NCBI RefSeq assembly: GCF_003463065.1
Contig: NZ_QSCM01000007.1
Span: 29,827 to 93,826 of the forward strand
Length of the DNA: 64,000 nucleotides
Origin: Blautia sp. OF03-15BH
Lineage (GTDB): Bacteria; Bacillota; Clostridia; Lachnospirales; Lachnospiraceae
Reading direction: 5' to 3'
Shown here: positions 24,738 through 33,739 of the stretch, in pieces
Numbering within the stretch: position 1 is the first letter of the stretch
Layout: each line of letters begins with the position of its first letter
Position numbers and translations under genes: made by a program
The notes under the pieces: model-generated
Seen by the model: the letters and a program-made list of their open reading frames with translations, nothing else
Databases searched by the model: none
What the model was told of the DNA's origin: nothing

Positions 24738-24765
24738 TTGACGGAAAAAACAGATGTGCTATACT
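24738..24765 (+). promoter_or_regulatory. Promoter of the transaldolase/FSA gene
   Basis: TTGACG (24738-24743), 16-bp spacer, extended -10 TGCTATACT with TATACT at 24760-24765. Confidence 0.75.
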
Positions 24766-24807
24766 GATTTTACAAGTTGCAGAAATTATTTTCAAGGAGG
24801 AAAAGCT

Positions 24808-25464
24808 ATGAGATTTTTCGTGGATACAGCAGATGTGGAGGAAATCCGTAAAGCAAATGACATGGGAGTGATCTGTGGTGTGACCACAAATCCGTCTCTG
24901 ATCGCCAAGAGCGGAAGAAAATTTGAGGACGTGATCAAAGAGATTACCTCTATCGTAGACGGTCCCATCAGCGGGGAAGTAAAAGCTACGACGACAGACG
25001 CTGAGGGAATGATCAAAGAAGGTCGTGAGATCGCAGCCATTCATCCGAATATGGTCGTAAAGATCCCCATGACGGTAGAAGGCTTAAAGGCAGTCAAGGT
25101 TCTTTCCTCAGAGGGTATCAAGACCAATGTGACGCTGATCTTTTCTGCAAACCAGGCGCTTCTGGCAGCCCGGGCAGGTGCAACTTACGTATCTCCGTTC
25201 CTTGGAAGAATTGATGATATTTCCGGATACGGTATTGATCTGGTACGTCAGATCGCAGATATTTTTGATGTGGCAGAGGATATTGATACAGAGATCATCG
25301 CTGCCAGCATCCGTAATCCTATCCATGTAACGGACTGTGCTCTGGCAGGAGCTGATATTGCCACGGTTCCCTATAAAGTGATCGTTCAGATGACCAAACA
25401 TCCGCTGACCGATGCCGGAATCGAGAAATTCCAGGCAGATTATAAAGCTGTATTTGGAGAGTAA
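24808..25464 (+). CDS. fsa: Fructose-6-phosphate aldolase / small transaldolase
   Basis: 218 aa from ATG 24808 (AAGGAGG upstream); an earlier in-frame ATG at 24754 overlaps the promoter. TIM barrel of the short TalC/FSA family. It begins MRFFVDTADVEEIRKAN and has GVTTNPSLIAKSG and the Schiff-base lysine K85 in VVKIPMT, the same position as in E. coli FSA. Most Firmicutes members act as transaldolases, so with the split transketolase just downstream it likely completes the non-oxidative pentose phosphate pathway. FSA versus transaldolase activity is not decidable here. Confidence 0.9.
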   Translation: MRFFVDTADVEEIRKANDMGVICGVTTNPSLIAKSGRKFEDVIKEITSIVDGPISGEVKATTTDAEGMIKEGREIAAIHPNMVVKIPMTVEGLKAVKVLSSEGIKTNVTLIFSANQALLAARAGATYVSPFLGRIDDISGYGIDLVRQIADIFDVAEDIDTEIIAASIRNPIHVTDCALAGADIATVPYKVIVQMTKHPLTDAGIEKFQADYKAVFGE

Positions 25465-25477
25465 CAGGAAAAAAAAC

Positions 25478-25506
25478 TTGCATCAGACAGGGACTTTTCG
25501 TATAAT
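25478..25506 (+). promoter_or_regulatory. Promoter of the transketolase operon
   Basis: TTGCAT (25478-25483), 17-bp spacer, TATAAT (25501-25506). The leader to the start codon is ~210 nt and is mostly repeat sequence. Confidence 0.75.
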
Positions 25507-25530
25507 GGAAGAAGCGGCATCCGGCCATTT

Positions 25531-25645
25531 GAACGCAGCTGCAAAGCGTCTGCGTTCATGAGCAAGTAGTGAAAGCGGATTGCGAATGTCCGTTTTACCG
25601 TAGAATACGCATTCTCACGCCTCAAGTGCAACGAGCACCGGGCGG
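25531..25645 (+). repeat. Interspersed intergenic repeat, copy 3, plus CAAGTGC hairpin module
   Basis: 25531-25598: GAACGCAG...CTGCGTTC hairpin, then CATGAGCAAGTAGTGAAAGC and GGATTGCGAATGTCCGTTTTAC. 25611-25645 is a second module, ATTCTCACGCCTCAAGTGC then GAGCACCGGGCGG, also present at 43081. Both lie in the transketolase leader. Confidence 0.75.
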
Positions 25646-25721
25646 TTGCTAAGGATCTGCTGCACTGATTTCACGCCATGCGTGATAACATTGCCATAAA
25701 TAAAGGAGCGAGGAATTTAAG

Positions 25722-26561
25722 ATGAACAAGTTAGAGCTTCAAAAGACTGCTAACGAAATCCGCAAAGACATCGTAACAGCTGTTCATAGTGCGAAGTCCG
25801 GTCATCCGGGTGGATCTCTTTCCGCAGCTGATGTTTTCACTTATCTGTATTTCGAGGAGATGAAAATCGATCCGAAGAATCCGAAGGATCCGGACAGAGA
25901 CCGTTTTGTACTGTCAAAAGGTCATAATGCACCGGGACTTTATTCTGCACTGGCTGAGAGAGGATATTTTCCGAAAGAGGATCTTGTGACACTGCGTCAT
26001 CTGGATTCTTATCTGCAGGGACATCCGGATATGAAGCATATCCCGGGCGTAGATATGTCCAGTGGTTCTCTTGGACAGGGAATTTCCGCAGCTGTTGGTA
26101 TGGCTCTGGCAGGAAAAATGGACGGAAAAGAGTATCGGGTATTTACCCTTCTGGGAGATGGAGAGATCCAGGAAGGACAGGTCTGGGAGGCAGCCATGTT
26201 TGCCGGTGCCAGAAAACTGGACAACCTGGTAGTGATCGTGGACAACAATGGACTTCAGATCGATGGAAATGTGGCTGACGTCTGCTCTCCCTACCCCATC
26301 GATAAGAAGTTTGAGGCCTTCAATTTCCATGTGATCTCTGTGGCTGACGGAAATGACTTCGACCAGCTGAAGCGTGCTTTTGACGAGGCAAAGAGCGTAA
26401 AAGGCATGCCGGTTGCCATCGTGATGAAGACAGTCAAAGGAAAAGGTGTTTCCTTCATGGAAAATCAGGCCGGCTGGCATGGAAAGGCTCCCAACGATGA
26501 GGAGTACAAGATCGCAATGCAGGATTTGGAGAAAGCAGGTGAAGCATTATGTCAGAAGTAA
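25722..26561 (+). CDS. Transketolase, N-terminal (TPP-binding) subunit
   Basis: 279 aa, equal to the first half of a normal transketolase. It has SAKSGHPGGSLSAADV, SKGHNAPGLYSALAERG and the TPP/Mg block LLGDGEIQEGQVWEA with VDNNGLQIDG. It needs the next gene to make a complete enzyme; such split transketolases are common in Clostridia and archaea. RBS GGAGCGAGG is upstream, and the last 13 nt overlap the C-terminal subunit gene. It transfers two-carbon units between pentose phosphates. Confidence 0.94.
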   Translation: MNKLELQKTANEIRKDIVTAVHSAKSGHPGGSLSAADVFTYLYFEEMKIDPKNPKDPDRDRFVLSKGHNAPGLYSALAERGYFPKEDLVTLRHLDSYLQGHPDMKHIPGVDMSSGSLGQGISAAVGMALAGKMDGKEYRVFTLLGDGEIQEGQVWEAAMFAGARKLDNLVVIVDNNGLQIDGNVADVCSPYPIDKKFEAFNFHVISVADGNDFDQLKRAFDEAKSVKGMPVAIVMKTVKGKGVSFMENQAGWHGKAPNDEEYKIAMQDLEKAGEALCQK

Positions 26562-27487
26562 AGAAGATCGCTACCAGAGAGAGTTACGGAAATGCCCTGG
26601 TGGAGCTGGGAAAAGAGCATGAAAATCTCGTGGTTCTGGATGCTGACCTTGCTGAAGCCACCAAAACCGGCATGTTTAAAAAAGTATTTCCGGACCGCCA
26701 CATCGACTGCGGTATTGCAGAGTGTAATATGGCAGGCATTGCAGCAGGTCTTTCCACAGCGGGAAAAGTTCCCTTCATGAGTACGTTTGCCATGTTTGCA
26801 GCAGGCCGTGCTTTTGAGCAGGTGAGAAACTCCATCGGTTATCCGCATCTGAATGTAAAGATCGGAGCCACTCATGCAGGTCTTTCTGTAGGAGAGGACG
26901 GAGCAACCCATCAGTGTAATGAAGATATTGCCCTGATGCGTGTGATCCCCGGTATGGTTGTTATCAACCCCAGTGATGATATCGAGGCAAAAGCAGCTGT
27001 AAAAGCCGCTTACGAGTATGTAGGACCGGTATATCTCCGTTTCGGCCGTCTGGCTGCACCGGTGATCAATGACCGTCCGGATTATAAATTTGAACTCGGA
27101 AAAGGTGTGATCCTCCGGGAAGGTAAGGATCTGACTATCGTAGCAACCGGTCTTATGGTATCTGAGTCTCTGGCAGCAGCTGAGATGCTGGCAAAAGACG
27201 GCATTGAAGCAAAAGTGATCAACATCCACACAATCAAACCGCTGGATGAGGAGCTTCTTGTCGAGGCAGCAAAAGAGACCGGAAAAGTCGTTACCGTTGA
27301 GGAACATTCCGTGATCGGCGGCCTGGGAAGTGCAGTCTGCGACTGCCTGAGCGAGAAAGCTCCGACCCGGGTGCTGAAGATCGGTGTCAATGATGTCTTT
27401 GGCGAGTCCGGTCCGGCAAAAGAAGTCCTGCATAAATATGGACTGGATGCAGAAGGAATCTATACAAAGGTCAAAGCATTTGCGTAA
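26549..27487 (+). CDS. Transketolase, C-terminal subunit
   Basis: 312 aa: the pyrimidine-binding domain (LVVLDADLAEATKTGMFKK, DCGIAECNMAGIAAGLS with the catalytic Glu, FAAGRAFEQVRNSI) followed by the C-terminal transketolase domain (TVEEHSVIGGLGSAVCDCL). The start overlaps the N-terminal subunit by 13 nt, which helps equimolar expression. 1-deoxyxylulose-5-phosphate synthase shares this domain layout but is a single longer chain. Confidence 0.94.
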   Translation: MSEVKKIATRESYGNALVELGKEHENLVVLDADLAEATKTGMFKKVFPDRHIDCGIAECNMAGIAAGLSTAGKVPFMSTFAMFAAGRAFEQVRNSIGYPHLNVKIGATHAGLSVGEDGATHQCNEDIALMRVIPGMVVINPSDDIEAKAAVKAAYEYVGPVYLRFGRLAAPVINDRPDYKFELGKGVILREGKDLTIVATGLMVSESLAAAEMLAKDGIEAKVINIHTIKPLDEELLVEAAKETGKVVTVEEHSVIGGLGSAVCDCLSEKAPTRVLKIGVNDVFGESGPAKEVLHKYGLDAEGIYTKVKAFA

Positions 27488-27511
27488 AAGAGATGTTGTT
27501 TAAGAAAGAGG

Positions 27512-27535
27512 GCTGTCGTACGAGTGTGCGGCAGC
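27512..27535 (+). terminator. Hairpin after transketolase, left copy
   Basis: GCTGTCGTAC pairs with GTGCGGCAGC, followed by TTATCTTGTATTTT. It is nearly identical to a hairpin at 29759-29782 on the other side of the next gene. The T-run is imperfect. Confidence 0.55.
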
Positions 27536-27561
27536 TTATCTTGTATTTTAGTGGATTTTTG

Positions 27562-27584
27562 CTGTGAAGGTACTGAACAGTTAT
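27562..27584. repeat. Solo end of the GTAAC MITE-like element
   Basis: CTGTGAAGGTACTGAACAGT then TA, matching the reverse complement of the left end of element A (23073-23095) over 22 nt. No partner end is found nearby, so it looks like a remnant or a one-ended fragment. Confidence 0.5.
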
Positions 27585-27610
27585 AAAATATGCCCTACAA
27601 GGAGAAGAAA

Positions 27611-29749
27611 ATGAAAAAGAAATGGATAACAGCAGTGCTTTGCCTCAGCGTTCTGACTACGACGACAGGAACTTTTGTCAAAGCAGATGATACGGTGCAG
27701 GAAGAAAGTATCCTTGAGAAATACGAGCATCAGCATCGGGAGGTTGGGGAGGCAGTATATCGTAAGGCAGCCTCTGCATTCTCGGGCGGAGATGGAAGTG
27801 AGAGTGCACCTTACGAGATCAGTTCGGCGGAGGAACTGCAGTATCTTGCAAATCTTCTGGCGGAGGATGCGCTCAATGACTATCGGGGAAAACATTATAT
27901 CCTGACAGCCGATATCAGCCTTAACGATGTTTCTAATTATAAAAACTGGGGGGAAGAGAGGCCGGCCTATGACTGGAAGCCAATCGGAACAGAAGCAGCC
28001 TTTACCGGTGTCTTCGATGGAAACGGGCATGTAATCAGCGGCTTGTATCTGAACAGAGATATTGAGGAAAGCAATGAGGAGGATTCCTCTGACTACGGTG
28101 GATTGTTTGCATCTGTGTATCAGGGTACGATTAAAAACCTGAACCTGACAGAGGTATACATCGAGGTGTCCGGAGAACGTTCCAGAGTGGGAGGAATTGC
28201 GGGCATGGCATCGAAAACGCAGATCCTTGACTGTACCGTGGACGGAAAACTGATCGGATACGATGGATATTATGGTGGAATTGCAGGAAGCGCATCCGGT
28301 ACGATCAGTGGCTGTGCGTTTGCCGGAACCGTGAGTGCGGCGAAAAATTTGCAGAATGGTCAGAGTGGACAGGCTTATCTGGGAGGAATTGCAGGAGATT
28401 TTTCATCCGCGATCGTTGGTACAGGTGATGAGAGTGCGGATGCTTTTGAAGGAATTACAAACTGTATCAATAAGGGAACGATAGAGGTCGAAAACGGCTG
28501 CCAGTCTGCATTGGCAGCAGGCGGAATTGCAGGTACGAACTCTGCCAGGATCACAGGCTGCACAAATGAAGGAACCGTGGAAGCAAAAGCAGCAGCGGAA
28601 GAGAGAGAAGAACCGGGCACCTCAGCCTTGTCCATAGGAGGAATTGCAGGAAGCTTTGTTGTGGCTGTTCTGGGAGAGGACGGCGTGATCCGTGACTGTG
28701 AAAACACCGGAACGGTTGTGGCTGACAGCGCAAATACAGGTGGGATCGTGGGTACTATAGATCTGGCAGACCCCAGATATGCGGTAACGATCGAGAACTG
28801 TAAGAATACAGGAAAGGTATTTTCGGCAAATCATTATTATGCCGGAATTGCAGCAGATGCAGGGGTTAAAGCAGATAATACCCTCACGATTGCCAACTGT
28901 ACAAATGAAGCCGATTTTACAGAGGGAGAAGGCGCCGGAATCGTCTATGAACTGGTGATGCAGAAGGGAAAGGTGCTGCTTTCAGGCAATGCCAATCATG
29001 GAAAGATCCTCTCATCCGGACAGAATGCCGCAGGTATTCTCTGTTATACGGCAAATATGGGTGATGACTGGCAGCTGGATCTTGAGAACTGTGAAAATAC
29101 AGCAGACATCACTTCTGAAGGAAATGTAGGAGGGATCGCAGGTTTTACAGCTTATTATAAGACAGATACGGCAGCCACCTCTTTTTCCATTCTGAATTGT
29201 AAGAACAGCGGAAACCTCTCTTCATCGACGACGAATGGCTATATCGGCGGTATTCTTGCAGTGGATGGCTTTATGCAGACACAGACCGTCATGGATGGCT
29301 GTGAAAACAGCGGAAAAATTTCTTTCACAGATCCCTGGGTCATGGGAGAAACGGATCTTAAAACGGAGAATGACGAGGGTGAAAAAGAAGATGCAAGTCT
29401 CTTTACCCTGTCTGTTATGGGTGGTGGAATCGTCGGCAGGATCGGTGAAGCAGTCCTGCTATCTGTTGACGCAGATCAGCCGGATGGGCAGGAAATCAAT
29501 AAAAAAGACGCACTTGTCCGGATCAGCAACTGTGTGAACACCGGAGATCTCAGCTATGAGAAACCGAAGAAAGGAGACGGTGTAACCGAAGAAGAATTCC
29601 AAAAAGCAGCAGAAACATACTGGAAAGCGAGCATGGGCGGAATCTTGGGAGACTGTTCCTGTACAAATGGTTACAGCGTAAATTTTGAGAATTGTACTTA
29701 CCATACAGAACGCGGAATCGGAAATACAGAGCTTCCGGATATAGAGTAA
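27611..29749 (+). CDS. Secreted GLUG-like beta-helix repeat protein
   Basis: 712 aa from ATG 27611 (AAGGAG 7 nt upstream). Signal peptide 1-~25 ending in KADD. From ~60 onward it consists of repeats of the form GGIAG...I-x-x-C-x-N-x-G-x-V, roughly every 35-55 residues (about twelve units). This is the pattern of GLUG/right-handed beta-helix surface proteins. The opening FSGGDGSESAPYEISSAEEL is the usual lead-in to such domains. No LPXTG, S-layer or dockerin anchor is seen, so it is probably released or weakly held. Many repeats carry one Cys. Adhesin or glycan-binding roles are possible; function unknown. Confidence 0.82.
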   Translation: MKKKWITAVLCLSVLTTTTGTFVKADDTVQEESILEKYEHQHREVGEAVYRKAASAFSGGDGSESAPYEISSAEELQYLANLLAEDALNDYRGKHYILTADISLNDVSNYKNWGEERPAYDWKPIGTEAAFTGVFDGNGHVISGLYLNRDIEESNEEDSSDYGGLFASVYQGTIKNLNLTEVYIEVSGERSRVGGIAGMASKTQILDCTVDGKLIGYDGYYGGIAGSASGTISGCAFAGTVSAAKNLQNGQSGQAYLGGIAGDFSSAIVGTGDESADAFEGITNCINKGTIEVENGCQSALAAGGIAGTNSARITGCTNEGTVEAKAAAEEREEPGTSALSIGGIAGSFVVAVLGEDGVIRDCENTGTVVADSANTGGIVGTIDLADPRYAVTIENCKNTGKVFSANHYYAGIAADAGVKADNTLTIANCTNEADFTEGEGAGIVYELVMQKGKVLLSGNANHGKILSSGQNAAGILCYTANMGDDWQLDLENCENTADITSEGNVGGIAGFTAYYKTDTAATSFSILNCKNSGNLSSSTTNGYIGGILAVDGFMQTQTVMDGCENSGKISFTDPWVMGETDLKTENDEGEKEDASLFTLSVMGGGIVGRIGEAVLLSVDADQPDGQEINKKDALVRISNCVNTGDLSYEKPKKGDGVTEEEFQKAAETYWKASMGGILGDCSCTNGYSVNFENCTYHTERGIGNTELPDIE

Positions 29750-29758
29750 GGAAAGAGG

Positions 29759-29782
29759 GCTGTCGCACGAATATGCGGCAGC
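29759..29782 (+). terminator. Hairpin after the repeat protein, right copy
   Basis: GCTGTCGCA pairs with TGCGGCAGC around CGAATA and is followed by TCATTTTATA. It is a near copy of the hairpin at 27512. Confidence 0.6.
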
Positions 29783-29793
29783 TCATTTTATAC

Positions 29794-29822
29794 TTGACGT
29801 TTTTTTAACAATGCGCTATAGT
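29794..29822 (+). promoter_or_regulatory. Promoter of the phospholipase-D-like gene
   Basis: TTGACG (29794-29799), 17-bp spacer, TATAGT (29817-29822). Confidence 0.75.
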
Positions 29823-29867
29823 ACCATTCAATCTTAGTACAGTGTTTTCGAAATAACCAGCCCATTG

Positions 29868-29935
29868 ACAGATCGCGAAGCGACTGCGTTCATGAGCAAG
29901 TAGCGAAGCGGATTGCGAATGTCCGTTTTACAAAG
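29868..29935 (+). repeat. Interspersed intergenic repeat, copy 4
   Basis: CAGATCGCGAAGCGACTG hairpin followed by CGTTCATGAGCAAGTAGCGA, AGCGGATTGCGAATGTCCG and TTTTAC. It is almost identical to the copy at 43162. It lies in the leader of the phospholipase-D-like gene. Confidence 0.8.
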
Positions 29936-29972
29936 CCTCAGCGCTAGTTGGAAGGGATGAAAGGAGAAGTGT

Positions 29973-31439
29973 ATGAAGAAATTAGTTTTCAGACTGTTAC
30001 AGGTGATCCTGATCTTGATCCTTGTGATCGCTGCAGTGAATATCCTGGAACCGCTGCGTCCGGTGAAACTTTCGGAAGAAAACCGGAAATGTCTGGAAGA
30101 AAACGTCGGCAGGATCCGGGAAGGGATGGAGAAAAGCGGAACAGCAGAAAAGACGTCAAAGGGAAAAAACACAGTTTCAGAAGAGAAGGAACGCATCGCC
30201 TGTATTGACAACAACGAGGAGGCTTTGCTTCTTCGTCTTCGGATGATCGAAGCGGCGAAGGAAGAGGTTGTATTTGCCACGTTTGATTTCCGTGAGGATG
30301 AAAGCGGAAGTGATATGATGGCAGCTTTTTATGCGGCCGCGGAGCGGGGCGTGAAGGTGAAGCTCCTGCTGGACGGGATGAATGAATTTCTGTATCTGGA
30401 ACGGAGCGAACGTTTCCATGCACTTTGCACGCATGAAAATGTAGAGCTGAGGATCTACAATCCCATCGATGCGCTCCATATCCTGAACGTGAATTACCGG
30501 ATGCATGACAAATATCTCATTACAGATGAACAGATGTATCTTCTGGGAGGCAGAAATTCCAATGATATTTTTCTCGGTGACCGAAAGACTGGGATCAATG
30601 AGGACCGTGAGATTTTTGTATATGAAACGAAAACCGGTGAAGGGGCGTCTTTTCTGGAACTGGAAGAGTATTTTTCTTCCATCTGGGAAGAAAACTGTGT
30701 CAAAGCAAAGAAATTCTCTCTGAAAGCAGAGAAAAAAGAAATGGCAGAAGCAAAGCTTCTGGAGCGTTACAAAGAAATCTGTGAAAAGTACCCGGAGCTT
30801 TCCCAGGCAGCAGATACGGACTGGACAGAGGAAACATATCCCGTCGAGAGTATCACGCTCATCCATAATGGGACAAGAGCAGAAAAGCATGAACCCATGA
30901 TGCTTTTTGCAATGGAAAAACTACTGGAAAACGGAAAAGACATCTTCATACAGACCCCTTATGTCATTGCAGATAAAGCCATGTATGAGGTGATGGAGAA
31001 AGCCGCATCCCATGCGGATACGAGGATCATACTCAACGCGGTGGAGAAAGGCTCCAATCCCTGGGGCTGTACAGATTATCTCAACAACAAAAAGAAGATC
31101 CTGGGTACGGGCTGTTCGGTCTATGAACTTATGAATGAAGCAGCGGTCCATACAAAGACGATCGTGGTGGATGACCGGCTTTCGATCGTAGGATCCTATA
31201 ACTGGGATATGAGGAGCACCTATCTGGATACGGAACTGATGCTGGTGATCGACAGCCAGGAATTGAATCAGCATTTACGGCAAATGAATGAGGGATACAT
31301 GGAGAAAAGCCGGGAAGTGCTGCCGGATGGAACGGAAACAGAAGGGAAGGCGTTTCAGAAAGTCGAGATGACCGGGACCAAGAAAGGAATTTACGGGGCG
31401 CTCCGGGTGATCATCCGGCCGTTTCGGCATTTGCTGTAG
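29973..31439 (+). CDS. Phospholipase D-fold protein (cardiolipin synthase-like)
   Basis: 488 aa. N-terminal membrane anchor (~7-26) and charged linker. Two HKD motifs are intact: MHDKYLITD with GGRN, and VHTKTIVVDDRLSIVGSYNWD. This is the two-domain arrangement of cardiolipin synthases and related phosphatidyltransferases. The protein differs from typical Cls in having a single N-terminal anchor and a long insert (~235-285) between the halves, so another phosphodiester substrate is possible. RBS AAGGAGAAG is upstream. It is monocistronic. Confidence 0.85.
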   Translation: MKKLVFRLLQVILILILVIAAVNILEPLRPVKLSEENRKCLEENVGRIREGMEKSGTAEKTSKGKNTVSEEKERIACIDNNEEALLLRLRMIEAAKEEVVFATFDFREDESGSDMMAAFYAAAERGVKVKLLLDGMNEFLYLERSERFHALCTHENVELRIYNPIDALHILNVNYRMHDKYLITDEQMYLLGGRNSNDIFLGDRKTGINEDREIFVYETKTGEGASFLELEEYFSSIWEENCVKAKKFSLKAEKKEMAEAKLLERYKEICEKYPELSQAADTDWTEETYPVESITLIHNGTRAEKHEPMMLFAMEKLLENGKDIFIQTPYVIADKAMYEVMEKAASHADTRIILNAVEKGSNPWGCTDYLNNKKKILGTGCSVYELMNEAAVHTKTIVVDDRLSIVGSYNWDMRSTYLDTELMLVIDSQELNQHLRQMNEGYMEKSREVLPDGTETEGKAFQKVEMTGTKKGIYGALRVIIRPFRHLL

Positions 31440-31486
31440 GGGAGAAAAGTTTGTTGGATGCGTTCTGGAACGTTGTGATACAATAC

Positions 31487-31521
31487 GGATTGCTTACGCT
31501 GCGAGGCAGCTCCGGCAATCC
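31487..31521 (+). repeat. GCTGC-GAG-GCAGC hairpin repeat, intact copy
   Basis: GGATTGC (31487-31493) pairs with GCAATCC (31515-31521) and encloses GCTGC/GCAGC. It is the same module as at 35832-35865. Confidence 0.65.
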
Positions 31522-31571
31522 TGACCCAGGGACAGAATCCGCTGATTGTATACATGTATTCTAAAAAACTC

Positions 31572-31601
31572 TTGACAGAAAATACCGGTTGGTATTACAA
31601 T
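31572..31601 (+). promoter_or_regulatory. Promoter of the oligopeptide transporter operon
   Basis: TTGACA (31572-31577), 18-bp spacer, TACAAT (31596-31601). Confidence 0.75.
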
Positions 31602-31626
31602 AGCAGAAATTAAAAAAGAGTTACAG

Positions 31627-31670
31627 ACGCAGGGGTCTGAGCCATTCGGGGCCGGACTGCCTGCGTTTTT
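31627..31670 (+). terminator. Attenuator-like hairpin in the opp leader
   Basis: ACGCAGG (31627-31633) pairs with CCTGCGT (31660-31666), then TTTTT, between the promoter and the first gene. The ~26-nt interior is G-rich and could pair alternatively. No known riboswitch or T-box features are visible. Confidence 0.55.
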
Positions 31671-31720
31671 CCATATAAAAGCATCAGTGACAGGAAGGCT
31701 CTTAAAAGTACGGAGGCATT

Positions 31721-32722
31721 ATGGAGGAAAAAAAGCAGGAAGTCATACTGGAAATGAAAGATCTTTCCATTTCCTTTTTCAATAAATCAGGTGAGATCCA
31801 GGCGGTTCGAGGAATCAGTTATACCCTGCATAAGGGCGAAGTTCTGGGAATCGTCGGAGAGTCCGGAAGCGGAAAATCCGTATCCAGCCACGGGATCTTA
31901 CGCCTGACCCCGGATACCGGAAGGGTAAAGAACGGCGAGATCCTTTTCCACGGAAAAGATATTTTGAAAATGAATAAAAAGGAGCTGCAGGAGCTTCGGG
32001 GAAATAAGATCGCCATGATCTTCCAGGACCCCATGACCTCTCTGGATCCTCTGTTTACTGTAGAATATCAGCTGAACGAGTCGTTGAAAAAGCATACGAC
32101 ACTGGATGCTGCAGCGCGGAAAGCAAGGATGATCGAGCTTTTAACACTTGTAGGCATCAATCAGCCGGAACGGCGGATCAAACAGTATCCTTATGAATTT
32201 TCCGGCGGTATGCGTCAGAGAGTCATGATCGCCATGGCACTTTCCTGTGATCCGGAACTTTTGATCGCAGACGAACCGACGACGGCTCTGGATGTGACGA
32301 TTCAGGCACAGATCGTAGAACTGTTAAAAGATCTGAAAGAGAAACTGGGAATGGCGATCATTTTCATTACGCATGACCTTGGCGTGGTTTCCGAGATCTG
32401 CGACAAGATCATTGTCATGTATGCGGGCAAGATCGTGGAGGAAGGAAAGAGCCGCCAGATCTTTTATGAAAGATGCCATCCTTATACGGAAGGTCTTCTG
32501 GCTTCCGTACCAAGGCTGGAGAGCGATGTGAACGAGAAACTCAAACCCATCAAGGGAAATCCGCCGGACATGAGTGCGGTGAAGCCGGGGTGTGCGTTTG
32601 CTCCCCGCTGCAGCTGTGCCATGAAAATCTGCGTCCGGGAGGAGCCGCCGGAATACGAGCTGGATGAGACCCATAAGGCGTCCTGCTGGCAGGTGATCAA
32701 AAAAGCGATGCAGAATACTTGA
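31721..32722 (+). CDS. oppD: Oligopeptide ABC transporter ATPase (OppD/DppD)
   Basis: 333 aa. Walker A GESGSGKS, signature FSGGMRQRV, Walker B LLIADEPTTALDVTIQ, then the C-terminal peptide-transporter extension with clustered cysteines PGCAFAPRCSCAMKIC, a region known to hold an Fe-S cluster in some members. It is the first gene of the operon oppDFBCA. RBS GGAGG lies 8 nt upstream. It powers peptide import; with the downstream murein-peptide enzymes, wall peptides are the probable cargo. Confidence 0.92.
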   Translation: MEEKKQEVILEMKDLSISFFNKSGEIQAVRGISYTLHKGEVLGIVGESGSGKSVSSHGILRLTPDTGRVKNGEILFHGKDILKMNKKELQELRGNKIAMIFQDPMTSLDPLFTVEYQLNESLKKHTTLDAAARKARMIELLTLVGINQPERRIKQYPYEFSGGMRQRVMIAMALSCDPELLIADEPTTALDVTIQAQIVELLKDLKEKLGMAIIFITHDLGVVSEICDKIIVMYAGKIVEEGKSRQIFYERCHPYTEGLLASVPRLESDVNEKLKPIKGNPPDMSAVKPGCAFAPRCSCAMKICVREEPPEYELDETHKASCWQVIKKAMQNT

Positions 32723-32740
32723 AGGATGGGATGATAGAGC

Positions 32741-33721
32741 ATGGAAAAGAAAAATGTGGAAAGCGGAGAGATTCTGCTGGAAGTAAAAAATCTCAAAAAA
32801 TATTATCCGGTGAGAACCGGATTTATCAAAAAGACGGAACTGAAAGCAGTCGATGATGTGAGCTTTTTCATCCGGAAGGGTGAGACCCTCGGAATCGTAG
32901 GTGAAAGCGGCTGCGGAAAGACAACACTTGGAAGAGCGGTCCTCAGACTGGAAGAACCTACCTCCGGAGACATTATTTACGAGGGCGAATCCATCATCGG
33001 TAAAAACATGAAGGACTACCGGAAAAAGATGCAGATCGTTTTCCAGGATCCTTACGCATCTCTGGATCCCAGAAAGACGGTTTCAGACATCATCGGAGAA
33101 GCGATGGATCTGCAGAAACTCTGTAAGACCAAGGAAGAACGAAAGGAAAAAATCCTGGAGCTTATGAAGCTGGTTGGTCTGAATGCGGAATTTTATAACC
33201 GTTTTCCTCATGAATTTTCCGGAGGTCAGAGACAGCGTATCGGTATTGCCCGGGCGCTGGCAGTCAATCCCGGGTTTATCATCTGTGACGAGCCGGTATC
33301 AGCTCTGGATGTTTCCATCCAGGCACAGATCATCAATATGCTGGAGGAACTGCAGGAGACAAGAAAACTGACGTATCTTTTTATTGCCCACGATCTGGCG
33401 ATCGTAAAACATATCAGCAACCGGATCGGTGTTATGTATCTGGGTCATATGGTAGAGCTGGCAGAAAGTGCAGAGCTTTACCGCAGTCCCATTCATCCTT
33501 ATACGGAGATGCTTCTTTCGGCAATTCCCATTGCGGATCCGGATCTTTCCGCAGCGAGAAAGCGGATCCGGCTGGAGGGGGAGGTGCCAAGCCCCTTGAA
33601 TCCTCCGTCAGGCTGTCCGTTCCGGACGAGGTGCCCGAAGGCAGGAAAGGCCTGTGCGGAAAGCATGCCGGCACTCCGGGAGATCACACCCGGACACTTT
33701 GCCGCCTGCCATAATGCATAA
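32741..33721 (+). CDS. oppF: Oligopeptide ABC transporter ATPase (OppF/DppF)
   Basis: 326 aa. Walker A GESGCGKTT, signature FSGGQRQRIGIARALA, Walker B FIICDEPVSALDVSIQ and the OppF-type C-terminus CPFRTRCPKAGKAC. The pairing with a preceding OppD and the opening RTGFIKKTELKAVDDVSFFI are typical of this subunit. The gap to oppD is 18 nt. Confidence 0.93.
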   Translation: MEKKNVESGEILLEVKNLKKYYPVRTGFIKKTELKAVDDVSFFIRKGETLGIVGESGCGKTTLGRAVLRLEEPTSGDIIYEGESIIGKNMKDYRKKMQIVFQDPYASLDPRKTVSDIIGEAMDLQKLCKTKEERKEKILELMKLVGLNAEFYNRFPHEFSGGQRQRIGIARALAVNPGFIICDEPVSALDVSIQAQIINMLEELQETRKLTYLFIAHDLAIVKHISNRIGVMYLGHMVELAESAELYRSPIHPYTEMLLSAIPIADPDLSAARKRIRLEGEVPSPLNPPSGCPFRTRCPKAGKACAESMPALREITPGHFAACHNA

Positions 33722-33739
33722 AAAGTAAGGAGAATAAAA

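Noticed and set aside
31602..31720. T-box leader upstream of oppD
   Set aside because: No T-box sequence or specifier-loop layout is present; only a short terminator-like hairpin.
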